Assembly: GCA_937983065.1 (NCBI GenBank)
Contig: CALKAL010000103.1
Span: forward strand, 1 to 26,833
Length of the DNA: 26,833 bases
Reading direction: 5' to 3'
Origin: an uncultured Bacillaceae bacterium
GTDB taxonomy: Bacteria > Bacillota > Bacilli > Bacillales > Alkalibacillaceae
Below, one piece after another: positions 15,843 to 23,276 of this stretch. A program made the position numbers and the translations under genes. Under the pieces are notes generated by a model. That model saw only the letters and a list, made by a program, of their open reading frames with translations, was not told where the DNA came from and made no database searches. Within the stretch, counting starts at the first letter, position 1, and each line of letters begins with the position of its first letter.

Positions 15843-16787
15843 ATGAATAAAATATTAATTACCGGTGCGCTCGGGCAAATCGGTTCTGAATTAACGACCG
15901 CTTTAAGAGAGAGATACGGTAATGAAAACGTCGTTGCAACTGACATTCGTAAAACAGAAAGCCCTATCGTAACTGACGGCGTCTTTGAACTGCTCGATGT
16001 GATGGATGGGGAAAGCATGTTTAATCTCGCTAAAACATATGAAGTTGATACGATTATTCATTTAGCTGCTTTACTATCAGCAACAGCAGAAAAAAATCCA
16101 TTATTTGCGTGGAATTTAAATATGGGTGGTTTAATGAACGCCCTTGAAGTTGCACGCGAGCTTGACACGAAATTTTTTACGCCAAGCTCAATCGGTGCTT
16201 TCGGTCCGTCAACACCAAAGGAAAATGCACCCCAAGATACGATACAGCGCCCGACAACGATGTACGGTGTAAATAAAGTATCAGGCGAATTGCTTGCCGA
16301 TTATTATTTCCATCGTTTCGGTGTCGATACGAGGGGTGTTCGCTTTCCTGGATTAATTTCATACGTTACTGAACCAGGCGGTGGAACGACGGATTATGCC
16401 GTTGAAGTTTATTATGAAGCGATTAAAAATAAAGCGTATACATCATATATTCAAAAAGGAACGTATATGGATATGATGTATATGCCTGATGCGATTGATG
16501 CGATTATTCAATTGATGGAAGCTGATAGTAGCCGATTAGCCCATCGCAATGCGTTCAATGTTACAGCGATGAGTGCAGCTCCAGAAGATTTTGAAAAAGC
16601 GATTCAAAAGCATATACCCCAATTTACATTATCGTATGATGTTGATCCAGAAAGGCAACGAATAGCTGATAGCTGGCCAAATTCCATCGATGCGACTTGT
16701 GCTAAAGAGGAATGGGGCTTTAATCCGAAGTATGATATCGACTTAATGACTGAGGATATGTTGGATAAACTGAAGGAAAAGGTATAG
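15843..16787 (+). CDS. L-threonine 3-dehydrogenase, SDR/epimerase type
   Basis: Oxidises L-threonine to 2-amino-3-oxobutyrate with NAD+, giving the substrate of Kbl. The 314-aa protein is an extended short-chain dehydrogenase: NAD motif GALGQIG (8-14), Asp34 for the adenosine ribose, HLAALLSA near 73, serines in TPSSIGAFG (113-121) and the YxxxK pair Tyr141/Lys145 in YGVNK. TTMYGVNKVSGELL and the RGVRFPGLISY stretch are typical of the SDR-type threonine dehydrogenases. This type is not related to the zinc-dependent Tdh of E. coli and B. subtilis. GGGGGAAA precedes the ATG. The call leans partly on the kbl neighbour; another sugar-type epimerase is unlikely. Confidence 0.88.
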   Translation: MNKILITGALGQIGSELTTALRERYGNENVVATDIRKTESPIVTDGVFELLDVMDGESMFNLAKTYEVDTIIHLAALLSATAEKNPLFAWNLNMGGLMNALEVARELDTKFFTPSSIGAFGPSTPKENAPQDTIQRPTTMYGVNKVSGELLADYYFHRFGVDTRGVRFPGLISYVTEPGGGTTDYAVEVYYEAIKNKAYTSYIQKGTYMDMMYMPDAIDAIIQLMEADSSRLAHRNAFNVTAMSAAPEDFEKAIQKHIPQFTLSYDVDPERQRIADSWPNSIDATCAKEEWGFNPKYDIDLMTEDMLDKLKEKV

Positions 16788-16844
16788 AAGAATAGAAGTC
16801 TAGAAATAAAATGATGAAACATAGAATAATAGGATAATTATATA

Positions 16845-16877
16845 AACCTAGCAGCTGATTTTTCTAGCTGCTAGGTT
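16845..16877. terminator. Terminator between the threonine genes and the TPR gene
   Basis: A perfect 12-bp stem AACCTAGCAGCT / AGCTGCTAGGTT with a 9-nt loop, followed on the plus strand by ATTTTCTC. It is placed between convergent genes; the minus-strand tail is TATA-rich, not a T-run. Confidence 0.8.
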
Positions 16878-16900
16878 ATTTTCTCTTGCTATAATGACAA

Positions 16901-17380
16901 TTAATTAAACGTCTCATCTAACCGACTTGCATAAAATTCAAGTGCGTTTTTATATTTTAAAATAGACTTATCCGAGGTCGTTTCAAGCAGTTTTGTCAAA
17001 ACAATTTCCATTGCCAAATCTGCATCATCTAAATTGTATAATGTTAATGCAAAAAAGATATAAAAGACGTTCTCATTCGGATATTCACTCATACCAATTT
17101 CGAGCGTCTCTCTCGCCTCGTCATATAAACCGACCGCCCGGTAACTGCTACCTAGACAAAGAAGAGCTTCCTTGCGATCATCCTCCTCAAGATTAGAATC
17201 AAGCGCTTGTTGATAAAACGTAATCGCTTGAGGTGCATAGCCTAATTGATCATGAATAAAAGCGGCTTGCAATAATATTTCGCTATCATTTGGATTGGCC
17301 TCTAGTAGCTTTAAAATGCCCTCTCTCGCCTCTTCCAGTTTCCCTTCCTTTTTAAGTTTTAAAATATCTTCAATTTTCAT
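16901..17380 (-). CDS. Tetratricopeptide-repeat protein
   Basis: A soluble 159-aa protein made almost only of helices. About three to four TPR units are visible: around residues 3-30 (KLKKEGKLEEAREGILKLLE), 36-64 (ILLQAAFIHDQLGYAPQAIT), 72-101 (LCLGSSYRAVGLYDEARETL) and 106-130. Repeats of this kind hold protein partners; no catalytic domain is attached. GAGGTGA lies 6 nt before the ATG at 17380. It has its own promoter and is divergent from the MFS gene. The partner and role are unknown. Confidence 0.82.
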   Translation of the reverse strand: MKIEDILKLKKEGKLEEAREGILKLLEANPNDSEILLQAAFIHDQLGYAPQAITFYQQALDSNLEEDDRKEALLCLGSSYRAVGLYDEARETLEIGMSEYPNENVFYIFFALTLYNLDDADLAMEIVLTKLLETTSDKSILKYKNALEFYASRLDETFN

Positions 17381-17432
17381 TATCGTTCACCTCATTATTT
17401 AAGCCAATATGTAAATTAAGTGATTGATTATT

Positions 17433-17461
17433 ATATTATAAGCTCAACACAATAGAGTCAA
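17433..17461 (-). promoter_or_regulatory. Sigma-A promoter of the TPR gene
   Basis: On the minus strand: TTGACT (17456-17461), 17-bp spacer, TAATAT (17433-17438). An overlapping TATAAT (17435-17440) gives a 15-bp spacer instead. Confidence 0.6.
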
Positions 17462-17621
17462 TTTCTCTTAACTTGTATTTCCCTTTTTTTCGATATACGA
17501 TGTTAATCGGACATTATTATAATCGTTTGATTGGAGCAACAAAATTATTTGGGACATTTCTACTTAGAAGCTTCCAATGTAATTTTTTTAAAAAGCTATT
17601 GCACCGAAAGGAAGTCATTAT

Positions 17622-18782
17622 TTGGACAAGCGGGTTTATTTTTTAATGGTCGTTTCTTTTATCGTCGGGATGGTTGAATTTATAATCGGCGGGATATTAG
17701 ATCTCGTTGCCGACGACTTAAATATAAGTATAAGTCAAGCAGGCTTTTTAATTACAATCTTTGCGTTAACTTTTGCGATTTCTGGGCCACTGTTACTCAT
17801 CGCCACGGCAAAAATTGAGCGAAAACGGTTGACGGTCATAGCGTTAGTCGTTTTTTTAATCGGAAATATTGTGACGATTATAACTGATATTTACGCGGTT
17901 GTTTTTGCAGGGAGAATTCTTTCTGCGGCGAGTGGGGCTTTGTTGACGGTATTATGTTTAATATTAGCGCCCCGTATTGTGAAAATGCAATATAGAGCAC
18001 GGGCAATCGGTTTGGTTTCAATGGGGATTAGTGCTTCGATCGTTTTAGGTGTACCGATTGGCCTCGTCTTCGGAAATGCCTTTGGTTGGCGGGCGCCATT
18101 TGTTTTTATTAGTATATTAGCGATTTTAGCGATTATCGGCGTTTATTTTTTCATGGAGCGAGTCGAATCAAACGTATCGATGACTTTAAAGGAACAGTTG
18201 GCATCATTAAAGGGAAGGAAAATTATTTTTGCGCATTTAATTGCCTTTTTATTTTTAGCGGGGCATTCAACATTGTACGCTTATTTAACACCTTTTCTAA
18301 AGACGTTACTTCATATTGATGGAAATTGGATTAGCATCGTTTATTTCATTTTCGGTATTGCGGCTGTTAGTGGTGGCGGTCTAGGTGGGATATTAGCGGA
18401 TCAATTAGGAACGAAAAGGACTTTACTCATCGTTATCTCAACTTTTGCCTTAGCTATGTTTATCATTCCGTATACGACCTTTGCGATTCCTGTCTTCTTA
18501 GTCGTCATGGTTATTTGGGGGATGATGAGTTGGGCTAATACGCCTGCTTTACAAAGTTATCTCATTGAAACAGCTCCAGAAACAGCGAGCATTCAGCAAA
18601 GTCTTAGTAATTCCGCACTTCATTTCGGGATTGCATTTGGGTCGTTTATCGGTGGAATCGTCATAGATCACACCTCAGTTGCTTATAATTCAACGGTAGG
18701 AGGCATACTCGTTCTGTTATCACTAATTTGTGCGATCATTTCGTTTAGGGCCCACCAAAAGCCAGTTCAAGTAGCGGATTAA
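17622..18782 (+). CDS. MFS exporter of the DHA1 family, PbuE-like
   Basis: An inner-membrane transporter of 386 aa with 12 hydrophobic segments. The N-terminal half is close to B. subtilis PbuE, the hypoxanthine/adenine efflux pump: VEFIIGGILDLVADDLNIS near 19, ISGPLLLIATAKIERKRL (54-71) and MQYRARAIGLVSMGIS near 127. The cytoplasmic ARAIG stretch is the usual MFS motif. Export of purines or of a related small molecule is therefore possible, but relatives such as YbcL have no known substrate. The start is a TTG at 17622 with AAAGGAAG upstream. A TATAAT at 17518-17523 lacks a good -35. The purine riboswitch that controls pbuE in B. subtilis is not present upstream. Confidence 0.82.
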   Translation: MDKRVYFLMVVSFIVGMVEFIIGGILDLVADDLNISISQAGFLITIFALTFAISGPLLLIATAKIERKRLTVIALVVFLIGNIVTIITDIYAVVFAGRILSAASGALLTVLCLILAPRIVKMQYRARAIGLVSMGISASIVLGVPIGLVFGNAFGWRAPFVFISILAILAIIGVYFFMERVESNVSMTLKEQLASLKGRKIIFAHLIAFLFLAGHSTLYAYLTPFLKTLLHIDGNWISIVYFIFGIAAVSGGGLGGILADQLGTKRTLLIVISTFALAMFIIPYTTFAIPVFLVVMVIWGMMSWANTPALQSYLIETAPETASIQQSLSNSALHFGIAFGSFIGGIVIDHTSVAYNSTVGGILVLLSLICAIISFRAHQKPVQVAD

Positions 18783-18822
18783 TTTTTTGTGAGGGCGTCT
18801 TCGTGTAATAATGGAAACGTAT

Positions 18823-18831
18823 TGATATAAT
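18823..18831 (+). promoter_or_regulatory. Extended -10 promoter of the thioesterase gene
   Basis: TGATATAAT is a TGn-extended consensus -10 box, 35 nt before the start codon. No strong -35 is seen. Confidence 0.55.
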
Positions 18832-18866
18832 ATAAACGAAAAATAATAAAAAAAGTAGGGTGAAAG

Positions 18867-19400
18867 ATGGAAGCAAAACCATGTATTCATTCATTGACAG
18901 TTAAAAATTCCTTCGTTTTACCACCAGATACAAACACGCATGGGACGTTATTTGGTGGAAAGTTGATGGCTTATATTGATGATACAGCAGGAATCGCGGC
19001 GACCCGTCATTGTCGTAAACCCGTCGTGACGGCTTCAACGGATTCAGTTGACTTTTTAACACCGGTTTATGAAGGGCATACGATTTGCCTTGAAGCGTTT
19101 GTCACCTGGACGCATCAAACATCGATGGAAGTGTTCGTAAAAGCGATTACGGAAAATGTTTTAACGGGTGAAAGAAAAGTATGTACGACGGCTTTTTTAA
19201 CGATGGTTGCCCTAGATGATAACGGGAAGCCGACTGAAGTACCGTCCGTTTATCCTGAGTCAGAAGAAGAAAAATGGTTACACGAAACGGCACCGAAACG
19301 AGCTGAGTATCGTCGCCAAAGACGAAAAGAAAATCATGTTTTAGCGGAAAAATTCGGCGCAGGATTTCCGTGGGATACGACGACGAATCGCCGAGCATAA
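18867..19400 (+). CDS. Acyl-CoA thioesterase, hotdog fold (YkhA/YciA type)
   Basis: Hydrolyses acyl-CoA to free acid and CoA; 177 aa. The hotdog signature DTNTHGTLFGGKLMAYIDD (21-39) covers the central helix and active-site region, and TASTDSVDFLTPVYEG follows near 56, as in the YkhA/BACH group. The last 35 residues are charged and rich in Arg, Lys and Glu, and may be disordered. GTAGGGTGAA precedes the ATG at 18867. It lies just upstream of the hut promoter and has no visible terminator, so read-through into hut is possible. The chain-length preference cannot be told from sequence. Confidence 0.87.
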   Translation: MEAKPCIHSLTVKNSFVLPPDTNTHGTLFGGKLMAYIDDTAGIAATRHCRKPVVTASTDSVDFLTPVYEGHTICLEAFVTWTHQTSMEVFVKAITENVLTGERKVCTTAFLTMVALDDNGKPTEVPSVYPESEEEKWLHETAPKRAEYRRQRRKENHVLAEKFGAGFPWDTTTNRRA

Positions 19401-19401
19401 A

Positions 19402-19431
19402 TTGACAGTGTGCGTCATAAACATTTACAAT
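19402..19431 (+). promoter_or_regulatory. Sigma-A promoter of the hut operon
   Basis: TTGACA (19402-19407), 18-bp spacer, TACAAT (19426-19431). The -35 is perfect and the -10 has one mismatch. It starts 2 nt after the thioesterase stop codon. Confidence 0.8.
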
Positions 19432-19463
19432 AAAACTATCACGTAGAATTGTTGGTGTCATTT

Positions 19464-19910
19464 ATGAAGGAGTTAAATAGTGAAATCGGGAAAATGGCTT
19501 TACAGTTAGTTTTAGATAATAGTGATGAGCCAAACTCGATTACTTCAAAGCTTGATCAACAAGGATTTAAGTATTGTGTCGGAAAAACGGGTTCGATGGA
19601 GCTGCAAAAAATCGTATCATCGATTGAAACAGCAGCGAAGAGAAACGAAATCATAGATGAAACGCTCTATCGGGAAAACCATGCGCTGTATCACGCGATT
19701 ATTGATGCGGTTCAAGGGGTGACAAGAGGGCAAAACCAACTACGAGATGTGATGAGAACAGTCGGTTTAACCTTCAGCGTCGTTCGTGGAAAACCGTATG
19801 AAAATGAATTAGAGGGAGAATGGATTGCAGTCGCCCTTTATGGGACGATCGGTGCACCTATTCGCGGATTAGAGCATGAAACATCAGGATTAGGCATTAA
19901 TCATATTTAA
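19464..19910 (+). CDS. hutP: Hut operon antiterminator HutP
   Basis: An RNA-binding regulator. With L-histidine and Mg2+ it binds NAG triplets in the hut leader RNA and prevents termination before hutH. From the ATG at 19464 the protein has 148 aa, the same as B. subtilis HutP. Residues His73, His77 and His138 sit exactly at the known metal-coordinating positions, and the strongly conserved end EGEWIAVALYGTIGAP plus GLEHETSGLGINHI is present. The ribosome site before this ATG is weak (GGTG); TTG codons at 19449 and 19452 are possible starts but extend beyond the homologous N-terminus. Its target RNA lies directly downstream. Confidence 0.94.
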   Translation: MKELNSEIGKMALQLVLDNSDEPNSITSKLDQQGFKYCVGKTGSMELQKIVSSIETAAKRNEIIDETLYRENHALYHAIIDAVQGVTRGQNQLRDVMRTVGLTFSVVRGKPYENELEGEWIAVALYGTIGAPIRGLEHETSGLGINHI

Positions 19911-19917
19911 CCCATTT

Positions 19918-19934
19918 TAGTCATGAGATATGAG
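19918..19934 (+). promoter_or_regulatory. HutP-binding NAG triplets in the hut leader
   Basis: Three triplets, TAG-TCAT-GAG-ATAT-GAG, are each separated by exactly 4 nt, which is the spacing HutP recognises in B. subtilis. The last GAG overlaps the first bases of the terminator stem, so protein binding and hairpin formation would exclude each other. Confidence 0.8.
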
Positions 19935-19976
19935 GGGTTTATTCTCTAAGCATGTTTAGAGAGTAAATCCCTTTTT
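19933..19976 (+). terminator. Regulated terminator between hutP and hutH
   Basis: A 17-bp stem (19933-19949 with 19956-19972, two G-U pairs), 6-nt loop GCATGT and a T-run. It is expected to stop transcription when histidine is absent and be bypassed when HutP-His-Mg2+ binds the preceding triplets. Confidence 0.88.
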
Positions 19977-20017
19977 GCTTTTTTTCAAAAATAATTTTAA
20001 TGATAAGGAGTGGTACA

Positions 20018-21496
20018 ATGGAGCTAACAGGGAATCATTTAAGTTTTTCAGATATGGAAAAAATAATTTACGATTTTGAAACCGTTACCATTGCCGATGA
20101 AAGTATGGCAAAGGTCATTGAAAGTAGAAAAACTGTCGAAGAATATATTGATAATCATGAAATAATTTACGGGATTAACACCGGTTTCGGAAAGTTTAGT
20201 GATGTTGAAATTAATGCGCAAGATATTGATGATTTGCAACGTAATCTAATTTTATCCCACGCTTGTGGCGTTGGTGATCCTTTTCCTGAACTCGTTAGCC
20301 GAACGATGATTTTATTACGTGCAAATGCTTTATTAAAAGGGTATTCGGGGGTTCGACCAGTCATTATTGAACGGCTCATCGACTTATTAAATTTCCAAAT
20401 TCATCCTGTTATCCCGTCCCAAGGCTCATTAGGGGCAAGCGGGGATTTAGCTCCTTTAGCGCATCTTGCCTTAGCTTTACTCGGAGAAGGGGACGTTTAT
20501 TTTAAAGGGAAAAGAATGCCAACTAGAGAAGCTTTTAAAGAAGTGGATCTTTCACCGATTGAACTGAAGGCAAAAGAAGGGCTTGCTTTAATTAATGGGA
20601 CCCAAGCTATGACGGCTGTCGGGGTGATCGCTTATTTAGAAGCGGAAAAACTGATGAAACAATCGGAAAAAATTGCAGCGATGACGATGGAAGGGTTAAA
20701 TGGGGTAATTGATGCTTTCGACCCCCTCATCCATGAAGCAAGAGGGTATAAGGAACAGCAAGACGTTGCCAGTCGAATTCGATCTTACTTAGCCGATAGT
20801 GAATTAATTACGAAGCAAGGTGAAATGCGAATTCAAGATGCGTATTCGATTCGTTGTATTCCACAAGTGTTAGGCGCCTCGTGGCAAACGTTAAACTACG
20901 TCAAAGATAAGCTCGACATTGAAATCAATGCTGCAACAGATAACCCACTCATCTTTTCAAAGGAAGGAAAGGTGCTTTCAGGCGGTAATTTTCACGGTCA
21001 ACCGATAGCGATTGCGATGGACGTTTTAAAAATTGGGCTAGCGGAAGCGGCGAATATTTCGGAGCGTCGGATTGAACGGCTCGTTAATCCGCAGTTGAAC
21101 GATTTACCCCCGTTTTTAAGCCCTGAACCAGGTTTACAATCGGGGGCGATGATTATGCAATATGCAGCTGCATCCCTCGTATCGGAAAATAAAACACTTG
21201 CTCATCCTGCCAGTGTTGACTCTATTCCGTCTTCCGCAAACCAGGAAGATCACGTGAGTATGGGGACGATTGCAGCCCGACATGCCTATGACATTATTCA
21301 AAATGTAAGGCGCGTTATTTCCATTGAATTAATTTGTGCGATGCAGGCGGTTGAGATTAAAGGCATTGATAAAATGGCAAAAGTGACGAAAAAATTGTAC
21401 GACGATGCCCGTCAAATCGTACCGACGATTGATCAAGATCGTATTTTTTCGAAGGATATTGAAGCGTTAACTCAATGGTTAAAAAATAATGACTAA
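20018..21496 (+). CDS. hutH: Histidine ammonia-lyase (histidase)
   Basis: Removes ammonia from L-histidine to give urocanate, the first step of histidine use; 492 aa. The Ala-Ser-Gly triad that self-cyclises to the MIO cofactor is at 140-142 in GSLGASGDLAPLAHL. YGINTGFGKF (51-60) supplies the active-site tyrosine, and NATDNPL-type (here NAATDNPLIF) and SANQEDHVSMG stretches are present. The ATG at 20018 has AAGGAG 7 nt upstream; an in-frame ATG at 20000 precedes that site. A candidate CcpA site lies within its first 75 bp. It follows the HutP-controlled terminator. Confidence 0.97.
   Translation: MELTGNHLSFSDMEKIIYDFETVTIADESMAKVIESRKTVEEYIDNHEIIYGINTGFGKFSDVEINAQDIDDLQRNLILSHACGVGDPFPELVSRTMILLRANALLKGYSGVRPVIIERLIDLLNFQIHPVIPSQGSLGASGDLAPLAHLALALLGEGDVYFKGKRMPTREAFKEVDLSPIELKAKEGLALINGTQAMTAVGVIAYLEAEKLMKQSEKIAAMTMEGLNGVIDAFDPLIHEARGYKEQQDVASRIRSYLADSELITKQGEMRIQDAYSIRCIPQVLGASWQTLNYVKDKLDIEINAATDNPLIFSKEGKVLSGGNFHGQPIAIAMDVLKIGLAEAANISERRIERLVNPQLNDLPPFLSPEPGLQSGAMIMQYAAASLVSENKTLAHPASVDSIPSSANQEDHVSMGTIAARHAYDIIQNVRRVISIELICAMQAVEIKGIDKMAKVTKKLYDDARQIVPTIDQDRIFSKDIEALTQWLKNND
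20077..20090. promoter_or_regulatory. Candidate cre site inside hutH
   Basis: TGAAACCGTTACCA matches the looser cre consensus TGWAANCGNTNWCA at 13 of 14 positions. It is inside the coding sequence, near codons 20-24. B. subtilis hut also has an internal operator for catabolite repression, though in hutP. Chance occurrence is possible. Confidence 0.35.
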
Positions 21497-21557
21497 ACGA
21501 TTCGCGATTTGCGGGTTATTCCCGTTATAAAAATAAAATGATTTGGGAGGATACAAG

Positions 21558-23219
21558 ATGACAGAACAAGGGAAAAACATTCGTGCACCGAGAGGAACGG
21601 AATTAAATACGAAGGGCTGGGTTCAAGAAGCGGCTTTAAGAATGCTTATGAACAATTTGGACCCAGAAGTGGCGGAAAAACCTGAGGAGCTCGTCGTTTA
21701 TGGGGGGATCGGTAAAGCTGCTCGAAACTGGGAAAGCTATCATGCGATTGTTGACACGTTAAAAACATTGGAAAACGATGAGACGTTACTAGTTCAATCA
21801 GGAAAGCCTGTTGCCGTTTTTAAATCTCACTCTGATGCACCTCGCGTGTTACTTGCGAACTCTAATCTCGTTCCGGCCTGGGCGAATTGGGATCATTTTC
21901 GTGAGCTTGAGAGAAAAGGACTCATGATGTACGGACAAATGACGGCAGGTAGCTGGATTTATATCGGGACACAAGGGATTCTTCAAGGGACGTATGAAAC
22001 GTTTGCTGAAGCAGCGAGACAACATTTTAACGGAAGCTTAAAAGGAACGTTAACGGTGACGGCTGGGCTTGGTGGTATGGGTGGTGCTCAACCTTTAGCT
22101 GTGACGATGAATGATGGGGTTGTCATTGCGATTGAAGTTGATGAAGCACGGATTAAACGTCGCATTGAACACCGTTATTTAGATAAAATGGCAACGAATT
22201 TAGATGAAGCATTACAAATAGCGAAGGAAGCAAAAGAAAAAGGTGAGCCATTATCAATCGGGTTATTAGGAAATGCGGCGGATATTTTGCCAGAGCTTGT
22301 GAGTCGAGGTGAAGTGCCAGATTTATTAACAGATCAAACATCTGCGCATGACCCGTTAAACGGTTATTTACCAATAGGGTACAGTTTAGAAGCAGGGGAA
22401 AAGCTACGTCAATCGAACCCTGATCAATATTTAAAAGAAGCGCGTCTAAGTATAAAAACTCATGTCCAGGCGATGCTCGATTTACAAAAAGCAGGCGCGA
22501 TTACGTTCGATTACGGAAACAACATCCGTCAAGAGGCGTATAACGAAGGGTTAGAAAACGCTTTTGATTTTCCAGGGTTTGTTCCAGCGTTTATTCGACC
22601 CCTCTTTTGTGAAGGTAAAGGGCCTTTCCGTTGGGCTGCTTTATCAGGGGATCCAGAAGACATTTATAAAATTGATGAAGCGTTATTAAAAGAATTTGCC
22701 CATGATGAGCATTTAAGTAAATGGATTCGAATGGCTAAAGAAAAAGTGGCTTTTCAAGGATTACCATCGCGTATTTGCTGGTTAGGCTACGGTGAAAGAG
22801 CTCGCTTTGGAAAAATTATTAATGATCTCGTTGCTTCAGGTGAAGTGAAAGCCCCGATTGTCATCGGACGTGATCATTTAGATTCTGGATCAGTCGCATC
22901 GCCAAATCGGGAAACAGAAGGCATGAAGGACGGAAGTGATGCGGTAGCTGACTGGCCAATTTTAAACGCGCTTATCAACTCGGTAAATGGGGCAAGCTGG
23001 GTATCCGTACACCATGGTGGCGGTGTTGGTATGGGTTATTCATTACATGCAGGAATGGTTATTGTTGCTGATGGAACGAAGGAGGCTGAAGCCCGACTCG
23101 AACGTGTTTTAACGTCCGATCCTGGCATGGGGGTTGCTCGACATGTCGATGCGGGTTATGATTTAGCGAAGAAAACAGCCGAGGAAAAAGGAGTCCACAT
23201 CCCGATGTTAAAAAAATAA
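21558..23219 (+). CDS. hutU: Urocanate hydratase (urocanase)
   Basis: Converts urocanate to 4-imidazolone-5-propionate with tightly bound NAD+; 553 aa, the family's normal length. The start RAPRGTELNTKGWVQEAALRM, the NAD-binding stretch TAGLGGMGGAQP (near 170), LTDQTSAHDPLNGYLP and the late HHGGGVGMGYSLHAG are all diagnostic, as is RPLFCEGKGPFRWAALSGDP near 355. The ATG at 21558 follows GGGAGGA; an in-frame TTG at 21543 comes before this ribosome site. It lies 61 nt after hutH without a terminator. Confidence 0.97.
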   Translation: MTEQGKNIRAPRGTELNTKGWVQEAALRMLMNNLDPEVAEKPEELVVYGGIGKAARNWESYHAIVDTLKTLENDETLLVQSGKPVAVFKSHSDAPRVLLANSNLVPAWANWDHFRELERKGLMMYGQMTAGSWIYIGTQGILQGTYETFAEAARQHFNGSLKGTLTVTAGLGGMGGAQPLAVTMNDGVVIAIEVDEARIKRRIEHRYLDKMATNLDEALQIAKEAKEKGEPLSIGLLGNAADILPELVSRGEVPDLLTDQTSAHDPLNGYLPIGYSLEAGEKLRQSNPDQYLKEARLSIKTHVQAMLDLQKAGAITFDYGNNIRQEAYNEGLENAFDFPGFVPAFIRPLFCEGKGPFRWAALSGDPEDIYKIDEALLKEFAHDEHLSKWIRMAKEKVAFQGLPSRICWLGYGERARFGKIINDLVASGEVKAPIVIGRDHLDSGSVASPNRETEGMKDGSDAVADWPILNALINSVNGASWVSVHHGGGVGMGYSLHAGMVIVADGTKEAEARLERVLTSDPGMGVARHVDAGYDLAKKTAEEKGVHIPMLKK

Positions 23220-23276
23220 CTTCGGGTGAACGTATAACCTAATTTCGAATTTAAATCATTTGAGGAGGTCTATTCA

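Noticed and set aside
17400..17621. Purine riboswitch upstream of the PbuE-like exporter
   Set aside because: A GGGACATTTCTACTT stretch recalls part of the aptamer, but the paired stems and the partner loop are absent.
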